NCBI GenBank assembly: GCA_947089145.1
Contig: CAMUJH010000037.1
Span: 1 to 39,568, forward strand
Direction: 5' to 3'
DNA length: 39,568 nt
From: an uncultured Hungatella sp.
GTDB taxonomy: Bacteria > Bacillota > Clostridia > Lachnospirales > Lachnospiraceae
Shown: in pieces, positions 33,188 to 39,568 of the stretch
How positions within the stretch are numbered: position 1 is the first letter of the stretch
How the letters are laid out: every line of letters begins with the position of its first letter
Program-made: the position numbers and the translations under genes
Notes under the pieces: model-generated
Databases searched by the model: none
The model's input: the letters and a program-made list of their open reading frames with translations, nothing else
Told to the model about the DNA's origin: nothing

Positions 33188-34957
33188 CTACTTTTTCCGT
33201 TCATTTATCTTCCTGATCTCCTCAGGGTCAAACTTATACTGGTGATCCCTGGTGAGAAGCCCGTTAGTCTCTTGCTCCACGTCTGTCAGCTGGGTATAGC
33301 AGAAACCGCTTAACAGATCGGAATCATAGATGGAATCCACGATCCTCCCGTACTCTTCCAGGAAATCGTCTCTGGAGGCGGAGGTATACCCCCAGTCCCC
33401 TTTTCCCTGTTCCGACAGGGCCTGGTTTTCTTCCCCGGGTTCCGCCTCTTTCGCCACGGCAATGCCGCCGCACTCTGTCAGCACTACAGGCTGCCCTTGG
33501 TAGGTGCTTCCCTTGGCAAAGGTCAATTTTTCCATAACCAGATGCAGGGTATCCACCTGTTTTAAGCAGTCCCGAAACACTTTATGCTGCTCGGCGTCTT
33601 CTTTTTCCCCGTGCTTATAACTGTGAATCGCACAGATATCCGTCTCGGTCATCTCCCACCCGTCGTTGGAAATTACCAGGCGGGTAGTGTCCAGCCCTTT
33701 GGCCAGGTAGTAAAGCCCCCGGGAAAAGTCCTGCTGCTGCCTGCTGCTGTAGATTCTGGGAACCCCCCAGCTTTCGTTAAGCATTCCCCACACCACGATG
33801 CTGGGATGGTTGTAGTCCCTCTGGATAACATCCATCCACTCCCTGGCAAATGCGGCTGCCGCCTGGGGGGTATAAGACCAGAAACTGGCCATGGCCTCCC
33901 AGACCAAAAAGCCCATTTTGTCAGCCCAGTACAGAAATCTGGGGTCTTCCACCTTCTCATGCTTGCGGCATCCGTTAAATCCCATCTCTTTTGATTTGCG
34001 AATGTCCTCCTGATAATCCTGGTCTGACGGAGCCGTTACCAGCCCCTCCTCCCAGTACCCCTGATCCAGCAAAAGCTTGTGGTAATAGGGCTGGTTGTTC
34101 AGGTAAAGCTTCCCGTTCTCCACATGTATTTTCCGCATCCCGAAATACGTTTTGACGCAGTCCGCCATGGCGCCGCTTACGCCTTCATCCACCTGAACCT
34201 CCACATCATAGAGAATAGGGGTTTCCGGTGTCCAGTAATTTCCTGTAAAATGGAAGGAGCCTTCCATTGCCTTTTTCCGGAAAACATCTACAGTCAGGCT
34301 GTTGTACAGGGTGTTGCAGACCATGTTCCCATGGAAAATCTCCTCATCTCCCAGCCGCACCTTGATATGCACCCGGCACGGCAGAGCGGAGCATTCCGAA
34401 AGGCGGTAATCAATTTTCACGGTTCCCTCGTCAATATCCGGCGTAAAGTGCATCCACGAAAGGCTGGTGGCAGCTACCGGCTCCAGCCAAACGCTCTGCC
34501 AGATGCCGGTGCTGGGAGTATACCAGATAAACTTGGACTCCTCCTCCCAGAACTGTTTCCCTCTGGCGATCTTTTCATCCTTTAAGGGATCATTTACCTC
34601 CACCCGCACCTGCTCCTCCTCCCAGGTCAGATACGGAGTGATATTGAAGGAAAACGGCGTCTGCCCTCCTGTGTGGCTTCCCACGCAGCTTCCGTTGACA
34701 TACACGTCGCATTGATAATCCACTGCCCCGAAATGCAGCAGCACCTGCTGCTCCGCCCAGTCTTTTGGAACTGTAAACGCCCTTTCATATGTGACATGAT
34801 CCTGCGCAATTCTCTCGCCGATCCCGCTTAATTTGCTCTGACACACAAATGGAACCTGAATTTCTGTCTTCCTGCTGCCCAGTTCAAAGGACCATCTCCC
34901 ATTCAGATTCATCCACTGCTCCCGGACAAAATCCGGGCGCGGATATTCCTGTCTCAT
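33188..34957 (-). CDS. GH2 family glycoside hydrolase (beta-galactosidase/beta-glucuronidase type)
   Basis: 589-residue GH2 enzyme with the usual order: sugar-binding domain (about residues 1-160), immunoglobulin-like domain (to about 275) and TIM barrel. The acid/base lies in GMLNESWGVP (Asn394, Glu395) and the nucleophile in VVLTECGGIA (Glu495). NGCRKHEKVEDPRFLYWADKMGFLVWEAM is the barrel entrance. GGAGG precedes the ATG, with no signal peptide, so it acts in the cytosol. It is the last gene of the CUT1 transporter operon, 14 bases after the second permease, so it likely hydrolyses an imported beta-linked oligosaccharide. The exact sugar cannot be told from sequence. Confidence 0.92.
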   Translation of the reverse strand: MRQEYPRPDFVREQWMNLNGRWSFELGSRKTEIQVPFVCQSKLSGIGERIAQDHVTYERAFTVPKDWAEQQVLLHFGAVDYQCDVYVNGSCVGSHTGGQTPFSFNITPYLTWEEEQVRVEVNDPLKDEKIARGKQFWEEESKFIWYTPSTGIWQSVWLEPVAATSLSWMHFTPDIDEGTVKIDYRLSECSALPCRVHIKVRLGDEEIFHGNMVCNTLYNSLTVDVFRKKAMEGSFHFTGNYWTPETPILYDVEVQVDEGVSGAMADCVKTYFGMRKIHVENGKLYLNNQPYYHKLLLDQGYWEEGLVTAPSDQDYQEDIRKSKEMGFNGCRKHEKVEDPRFLYWADKMGFLVWEAMASFWSYTPQAAAAFAREWMDVIQRDYNHPSIVVWGMLNESWGVPRIYSSRQQQDFSRGLYYLAKGLDTTRLVISNDGWEMTETDICAIHSYKHGEKEDAEQHKVFRDCLKQVDTLHLVMEKLTFAKGSTYQGQPVVLTECGGIAVAKEAEPGEENQALSEQGKGDWGYTSASRDDFLEEYGRIVDSIYDSDLLSGFCYTQLTDVEQETNGLLTRDHQYKFDPEEIRKINERKK

Positions 34958-34971
34958 TTTTTGATCCTCCT

Positions 34972-35802
34972 CTATTTTATACCTGACTGCGTAAACCCTC
35001 TTACAATATATTTGTTTGCAAACATAAAGATAATCATAACCGGAAGAACCGATACCACGGTGGATGCCATCATCAGGCCCGGATTGGTGTAGTTTTCCCC
35101 AAGCACCAGGGATGCTATGCCTAAGGTAATGGTCCTGCTTTCATTTTTGCTGATAACCAGGGACGGCCATAGATAGCTGTTGTAAAGTCCCAGGAACGTG
35201 ATGAACGCCTGGGTCACAATTACCGGCTTTACAGACGGAACTACGATATGCCACAGTACCTGGAACACGTTGGCGCCCTCCACAAAGCCTGCCTCCTCCA
35301 GTTCCTTGGGAAACGCCAGAAGGAACTGGTAGATCAGGTAAATGCACATAACGCCGGAGCCTGACGGCAGGATCAGGGGCCAGAAGGTGTTAAGCCCTCC
35401 CAGCTGTTTAAAAATGTAAAACAGCGGGAAAAAGGTTACGATCTCCGGGATGGCCATGGCCCAGATCAAGGCTACCAGAATAAACTTTTTGCCCGGCACC
35501 GGAAGCCTGGCCAGGGCATAGGCAGCCAGAACGCTGGTGACGATCCGCAGCGCCGTGCCGGCAAACGTGACAACCGCCGTGTTGCCCAGCCACCGCATCA
35601 CCGGCGAAGTGGCCGTATTGTGAAACAGCTCGTTATAGTTCTCCATGGTCCATGCCTTAGGCAGCAGCGTGGTAGAAGTGACAGACTCCGCGATTCCTTT
35701 AAAGCTGGTAAAAACCATGAACATCAGCGGCAAAAGGAATATGTAGGCGACAATACAGGCAATGATGATCAGAAATATTTTGTTAATTTGCTTTGCTTTC
35801 AT
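34972..35802 (-). CDS. CUT1 ABC sugar transporter permease (MalG-like)
   Basis: 276-residue permease with six predicted helices. The conserved EAA loop is visible (FPKELEEAGFVEGANVFQVLWHIVVPSVKPVI), as is the MalG-type start with FTSFKG. AAGGAGG precedes the ATG, twelve bases after the other permease. It forms the membrane channel with the MalF-like partner; no ATPase gene is in this operon, so a shared MsmK-type ATPase is presumably used (inference). The partner permease gene is frameshifted. Confidence 0.93.
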   Translation of the reverse strand: MKAKQINKIFLIIIACIVAYIFLLPLMFMVFTSFKGIAESVTSTTLLPKAWTMENYNELFHNTATSPVMRWLGNTAVVTFAGTALRIVTSVLAAYALARLPVPGKKFILVALIWAMAIPEIVTFFPLFYIFKQLGGLNTFWPLILPSGSGVMCIYLIYQFLLAFPKELEEAGFVEGANVFQVLWHIVVPSVKPVIVTQAFITFLGLYNSYLWPSLVISKNESRTITLGIASLVLGENYTNPGLMMASTVVSVLPVMIIFMFANKYIVRGFTQSGIK

Positions 35803-35814
35803 AATTCCCTCCTT

Positions 35815-36709
35815 TTACCTCAGCTCTTCTTTTTCCTTTGTCAGGTAATACTGCCCTATGGAGCAAAGCACAATGACGATCCCCATGAGAATGGTCATGG
35901 CGCTTCCTACGCCCAGATCGTTCCGATCCATAATGGTGGACGTTATCATCATGATCATAGGCTTCGTGGTTTCGCCCGGCCCGCCCTGGGTCATCAGCCT
36001 TGGCTGTCCGTACACGTTAAAGGAGGCGATAATCGTGGTCATCAGCACGAAGAAAAACACGTTCTTGATTCCCGGGAAGATGATATAGCGCAGCTGGGTG
36101 CCGAATCCTGCGCCGTCAATGGAAGACGCCTCGTAAAGCTGGGTATCAATCTCATTAAGGGCATTGACAAACAGCATCATATTGTAGCCGATGGTCCACC
36201 AGATGGTTGCCACTGTAAGGGAAACCCACACAAAAGGCTGCTGCTCCATCCAGGGAATGGCTTTTTTGATGATCCCCATATTGATCATCATGTTGTTCAG
36301 ATATCCGCCGTTTCCTTTCATCAGCCAGACGAAAACTGCCGCGACGGCTGTTACGGAAACCGCATAGGACGCAAAATAAATGGTTCTGAAAACCCCTTTT
36401 ACATTTGTCCGGGAGCCTGTCCAGAAGAAGAGCCAGGGCAAGGCTTCCAAGTACCAGAAACGGGGTGGTCAAAAGCACAAAGATCACCGTGTTCTTCATG
36501 CCCAGCCAGAAAGACTTGTTATACATGGAGGAGGAAAACAGGACTTTCATATAGTTTTCCAGCCCTACAAAGCCCTGATTTCCCTTTACAAGGCTGTATT
36601 TGCTCAGACTCATGACAAGTCCGTACAAAAAGGGTATCAGCCAGAACATCAGAAAAAACAGGATAAAAGGCAGTACAAACAAAACGGCTGTCGTTTTTTT
36701 CTTAATCAT
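35815..36709 (-). pseudogene. CUT1 ABC sugar transporter permease (MalF-like), disrupted by a single-base frameshift
   Basis: The permease reads in two frames. The first part (36709 down to about 36400) starts MIKKKTTAVLFVLPFILFF and reaches LLLDRLPDKCK. The second continues as GVFRTIYFASYAVS in the next frame to 35815, with the EAA-type region LYEASSIDGAGFGTQLRYIIFPG. The total length, 895 bases, is three times 298 plus one, so one extra base in the AAAAGGGG run (36393-36400 on the plus strand) restores a single frame. The rest looks intact. It may be a real mutation, a phase-variable homopolymer, a programmed slip or a sequencing error. If real, the transporter is inactive. Confidence 0.85.
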
Positions 36710-36743
36710 CTATCGACCCTTTCCGGCTGCTCTGCAGCCATAC

Positions 36744-36761
36744 GGGGCCCAAAAGGGCCCC
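36744..36761 (-). terminator. Hairpin between the binding-protein and permease genes
   Basis: Perfect arms GGGGCCC (36744-36750) and GGGCCCC (36755-36761) around a four-base loop, with no U-tract on the minus strand. In many sugar operons such a hairpin after the binding-protein gene stabilises its mRNA and lowers downstream expression. Confidence 0.55.
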
Positions 36762-36828
36762 TTTCACAATTAACAGGACGGCCTTACTCACTTGCAGATT
36801 ATGGGGCTTGGAACCGTTTTGTCAGACT

Positions 36829-38142
36829 CTACTGCTCAGACAGCTCAATGGCTATTTCGGTGGCATTCTTCAGTTCTTCCATCAGCTGCTCCCTGGTTAG
36901 ATCCGGAGTCTGCAGCACCAAGGACCACACGTTGGCATTGACGTATTTCACCTGCTCGCGGATGTTGTAGATGGCGGGAAGGATCATGGCATTGTCAAAA
37001 ATCTCGTAGTTAACTGCGGCTACCGGATACTTTTCAGGCTGTTCTTTCACCTTCTCCATAGTTGCAAGATGGATGGGGGCCTGGCCGGAATCGGCCCAGT
37101 TAAGCATTACGTCCGGCTGGTATGCATATTTCATGAATTCGGCGATTCCGTCCAGCTTTGCCTGGTCGGTTACCTCTGCGGAGACTGCAAACGTGTGGCC
37201 GCCTGCCGGCACGCACGGCGTATCTCCGTAGATCTGGGGAAGGGTCCCGATTCCCAGATTGTCGCCTAAGATCTCTTTGGCAGTCACGTATTTCCAGGGC
37301 CCTGTAAGGCACATGGCGCTTTTTACATTGGCATTGTCCGTGGATTCATTTACAAAGGTGTTGTAATGATCCTGATCTCCCAGGCCCGCAGCGCTTAAAT
37401 GATCCTTGTAAATAAGATCATGCACTTTCATAAATGCGTCACACACTTCTTCCGTGTCCATTTTAATGTGCTCGCCTTCCACCCAGCTGCAGCCGGACTG
37501 CCCCAGAGCAGTCATCCACGCCCACTGATGATCGCCTGTCAGAGGAAGGCCCATGGGATATACCTGGGTATTCTCGGAATCAAGCTTGTCTCTCAATGCA
37601 ATCATGTCTTCATACGTCTCAGGAGGCGTCTCTGTCAATTCTTTATTGTAGAAAAACGTTTCTGCGTACAGATCCAGAGGGAATGCAAATACGCCGTCAT
37701 CATATTTGGCATAGGTCTGGGTAATGGGATGCCAGTCATTCTCAAACGAAAGGCCGGCTTTGTCATACAGATCGGAAACCTCCCTTAAAAGCCCCATGGC
37801 ATGGTAGGTGGAGATCCAGTCCGCATGGATAATAAGCATGTCGAAATTGTCGGATTTGAATTTGGTGTAGTGATCCGAGTCCTGAAGCTGCTCGATAAAA
37901 TACTGGTCCTGGGACTCATTAAACCCGTCCACGATCTTGCTCATATAAGGACCGTCGCCGCCTGTAAATCCGTTAATAAAAGTGATCTTTGTTTTTCCCG
38001 CCGCATCCGCCGAAGACGCGCCCCCTGACTGGGCTGCGCTTTCGCCGCCTGTGGCAGTGCCTGAACTTTGGGAACCTCCTCCGCATGCGGTCAGTGAAAA
38101 TGCCATAACGCCTGCCAGTAATGCTGCTGCTGCTTTTTTCAT
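36829..38142 (-). CDS. CUT1 ABC sugar transporter solute-binding lipoprotein
   Basis: 437-residue extracellular binding protein of family 1. The signal peptide ends in lipobox LTAC (Cys20), followed by a Ser/Gly-rich linker. The mature part has KITFINGFTGGDGPYMSKIVDGFNES near the start. FPLDLYAETFFYNKELTETPPETYEDMIALRDKL follows in the middle, and MCLTGPWKYVTA and WADSGQAPIHLA come later, as in this family. AAAAGGAG precedes the ATG. It is the first gene of the operon with the two permeases and the GH2 enzyme. The imported sugar is unknown but probably an oligosaccharide from plant polymers. The promoter and dyad are described separately. Confidence 0.93.
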   Translation of the reverse strand: MKKAAAALLAGVMAFSLTACGGGSQSSGTATGGESAAQSGGASSADAAGKTKITFINGFTGGDGPYMSKIVDGFNESQDQYFIEQLQDSDHYTKFKSDNFDMLIIHADWISTYHAMGLLREVSDLYDKAGLSFENDWHPITQTYAKYDDGVFAFPLDLYAETFFYNKELTETPPETYEDMIALRDKLDSENTQVYPMGLPLTGDHQWAWMTALGQSGCSWVEGEHIKMDTEEVCDAFMKVHDLIYKDHLSAAGLGDQDHYNTFVNESTDNANVKSAMCLTGPWKYVTAKEILGDNLGIGTLPQIYGDTPCVPAGGHTFAVSAEVTDQAKLDGIAEFMKYAYQPDVMLNWADSGQAPIHLATMEKVKEQPEKYPVAAVNYEIFDNAMILPAIYNIREQVKYVNANVWSLVLQTPDLTREQLMEELKNATEIAIELSEQ

Positions 38143-38294
38143 CTTTTTCTCCTTTTCTTTGTGCCTTTCCGGTAATTTAGTACGAATAAAATGTAATAAA
38201 AATGCCGTGAAATGGCGGTTTTAATAGGCCTTAACAAAAGTTACCGAAACCTTGTAGTTTTATGCTAGCATATATCCGGCATATTGTCAATAAA

Positions 38295-38323
38295 ATTATA
38301 TATTTTTTTGCTATGATTGTCAA
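38295..38323 (-). promoter_or_regulatory. Consensus sigma-70 promoter of the CUT1 operon
   Basis: On the minus strand, TTGACA (38318-38323) and TATAAT (38295-38300) are separated by 17 bases, a perfect consensus match. A second candidate downstream is TTGACA (38285-38290) and TAGCAT (38262-38267), also spaced 17, with TGC before the -10. Confidence 0.8.
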
Positions 38324-38333
38324 TTATGACAAT
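38316..38333. promoter_or_regulatory. Probable operator dyad over the CUT1 operon -35
   Basis: ATTGTCA (38316-38322) and TGACAAT (38327-38333) are perfect 7-bp inverted repeats with a four-base spacer, overlapping the -35. A half-site-like ATTGTCA recurs near 38283-38289. It fits a repressor site; no regulator gene lies next to it in this window. Confidence 0.6.
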
Positions 38334-38630
38334 TATGTATGGCGTATTCTTTATTTCTGTTTGTTTTTATTATAATAATTATGTAATAAAAAGACGGTTT
38401 TAGGACATTGAAAAATAAAATAATGTAAAAAAAGAGAAAATTTTTATTTTTTGCCTATTTTCTCAGGAAACCTCTTGATTTTTTTTTAAATTGATGTACA
38501 CTTGCCTTATTTGGAAAATATGTCTGCAACAGGCAGACGGGCAGAATTTTTGACAATTTGGAAATATGACATGGAAAAAAATGATCCGAAAGCCGCCAGG
38601 CAGAAAGAAATGAGAATGAGGAGAACGGGT

Positions 38631-39455
38631 ATGAGACATTTACATATTTCTACCATTATCGGGAGCACCGTGGATCAGGAGACACAGATTGCCCTGATCA
38701 AAAAAACAGGCTTTGATGGTTTTTTCACTTCTTTTGATGGGACGGAACCCATTGATTCATGGGCAAAAGCCGCCAGGAAGAACCATCTGACCTTTGAGAC
38801 GGTTCACGGGCCCTTTGCAGATGCCAACCGAATGTGGGAGGACGGGGAACAGGGCGACCAATATCTGGCATTTTTAGAAGGAACCATAGATGTGTGCAGC
38901 CGGATTGAAGTGGACAAATATATTCTTCATGTAACTGTGGGCAATACGGCTCCGCCAGTGTCCCCGCAGGGCCTTGAGCGTTTCCGGCAGCTTTGCGATC
39001 ATGCCAAATCCCAGGGAGTTTCCGTCTGTTTCGAAAACCTGGAGCCTCTTCCCCACCTGGAAGCCGTCATGGATTTCATCACAGACCCCTATCACGGATT
39101 CTGCTGGGACATCGGCCACAACGCCTGCTATTCCCCCCATATTAACATGCTGGACAAATACGGCCCGCGGCTGAAATGCCTTCACATTCACGACAACCGG
39201 GGAGTCACCCGCCCCGGGGACATTGATTACCGGGACGATCTCCATCTGCTGCCTTTTGACGGGATTTTGGACTGGCAGTGGTTTGCAGGCCGGTTAAGGG
39301 CCTGGAAGTATGATGGTCCCATTACGCTGGAAGTGTCGTGCCTGGGCAGCGCCGGATATCAGATTATGACTGCAGAGGAATATCTGGCGGAAGCCTACAA
39401 GCGGGCGCAGATGCTTAGGGATCTGATAGACTGCGGTTCTCCGCAGCCCTGTTAA
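38631..39455 (+). CDS. Sugar phosphate isomerase/epimerase (xylose isomerase-like TIM barrel)
   Basis: 274-residue TIM-barrel protein. I chose the ATG at 38631 (MRHLHISTIIGS) because GAGGAG lies seven bases upstream; the longer frame to 38502 begins inside the promoter. Metal-ligand strand ends are visible: CFENLEP (Glu), CWDIGHNA (Asp, His), CLHIHDNRG (His) and ITLEVSC (Glu). It is probably a cytosolic epimerase or isomerase. It is divergent from the CUT1/GH2 operon, so it may process the same imported sugar. It is distinct in sequence from the TIM-barrel gene at 3040-3852. Confidence 0.85.
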   Translation: MRHLHISTIIGSTVDQETQIALIKKTGFDGFFTSFDGTEPIDSWAKAARKNHLTFETVHGPFADANRMWEDGEQGDQYLAFLEGTIDVCSRIEVDKYILHVTVGNTAPPVSPQGLERFRQLCDHAKSQGVSVCFENLEPLPHLEAVMDFITDPYHGFCWDIGHNACYSPHINMLDKYGPRLKCLHIHDNRGVTRPGDIDYRDDLHLLPFDGILDWQWFAGRLRAWKYDGPITLEVSCLGSAGYQIMTAEEYLAEAYKRAQMLRDLIDCGSPQPC

Positions 39456-39499
39456 AGCTTTCTAGTACTGCATTGCGGAAATAACGGTGAAAAAAGTAC

Positions 39500-39568
39500 C
39501 AGATGTCTGCGTCATCTGTGCGTCTGCAAAGCGACGGCGTAGTGGTGCCTACGTCTAGCTTTGCAGAC
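39500..39568. repeat. Palindromic structured element at the right edge
   Basis: A CAGATG/CATCTG hairpin (39500-39505 and 39513-39518) is followed by perfect 11-bp arms GTCTGCAAAGC (39522-39532) and GCTTTGCAGAC (39558-39568). A nested CGTAG/CTACG stem lies inside (39538-39542 and 39549-39553). GTCTGC recurs at 39505 and 39522. The element ends at or continues past the window edge. It may be a dispersed palindromic repeat, an element end or a terminator; no protein-coding signal is seen. Confidence 0.55.

Larger units (their letters stand above)
38143..38630. other. AT-rich divergent regulatory region
   Basis: No gene is seen in this long, strongly AT-rich gap between the binding-protein gene (minus) and the TIM-barrel gene (plus). 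It holds two minus-strand promoters, a perfect 7-bp dyad, and two copies of ATGTAATAAAAA (38191-38202 and 38381-38392), each followed shortly by CGGTTTTA. A weak plus-strand promoter is TTGATT (38475-38480) with TACACT (38497-38502), spacer 16. Confidence 0.6.

Overview
The window looks like a chromosomal segment from a mid-GC gut clostridium of the Lachnospiraceae/Enterocloster type. This rests on strong AGGAGG ribosome sites, an AgrC/LytTR two-component pair, TRAP and CUT1 transporters, a spore-photolyase-like radical SAM protein, and many plant-glycan enzymes. I see no rRNA, tRNA, CRISPR array, integrase, transposase or phage gene. Most of the window is ordinary accessory metabolism, with several well-supported regulatory sites.

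Layout. (1) 1-2.9 kb: an NAD(P)H-flavin oxidoreductase cut by the left edge, and a secreted lipoprotein M13 metallopeptidase. (2) 3.0-10.2 kb: a pectin/rhamnogalacturonan block. It holds a TIM-barrel isomerase, a CE12-type acetylesterase, a GH105 unsaturated uronyl hydrolase, a divergent AraC regulator and a complete TRAP transporter (dctM, dctQ, dctP). (3) 10.6-17.7 kb: an SPL-family radical SAM protein, then a six-gene minus-strand operon. That operon is a family-5 solute-binding protein, two permeases, two ATPases and a divergent protein-kinase-like gene. It is preceded by a consensus promoter and a structured leader that ends in an intrinsic-terminator hairpin. (4) 17.7-20.7 kb: a Gln/Glu-rich hypothetical protein and an AgrC/AgrA-like sensor and regulator pair. 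(5) 20.8-24.1 kb: a tandem-HD/HD-GYP protein, a bacteriohemerythrin and a GH4 alpha-galacturonidase with the CHEV motif, apparently in one unit. (6) 24.1-29.8 kb: a GNAT acetyltransferase, a hypothetical protein, a solitary OLD-type ATPase/TOPRIM nuclease with a four-cysteine cluster, and a divergent MATE/MerR pair with a typical 19-bp-spacer MerR promoter. (7) 29.9-39.5 kb: an RpiB-family isomerase (possible DhuI), a GH36 alpha-galactosidase, a GH2 enzyme, a CUT1 ABC transporter whose first permease gene carries a single-base frameshift, and a divergent TIM-barrel isomerase. A palindromic element sits at the right edge.

How the genes may work together. CE12 deacetylates rhamnogalacturonan fragments. 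GH105 releases a 4,5-unsaturated galacturonate, which rearranges to 4-deoxy-5-keto-hexuronate (DHU). The RpiB/DhuI-like isomerase could move DHU towards the KDG pathway. The GH4 enzyme splits alpha-galacturonides, while GH36 and GH2 trim galactose-type side chains. TRAP and CUT1 transporters import the products. The pathway reading is inference; the family assignments rest on visible motifs.

The most notable items are the orphan leader RNA and embedded kinase-like gene of the peptide/nickel-type ABC operon, the MerR-type promoter, the dyad over the -35 of a perfect consensus promoter, the permease frameshift, and two palindromic intergenic elements (29825-29914 and 39500-39568).
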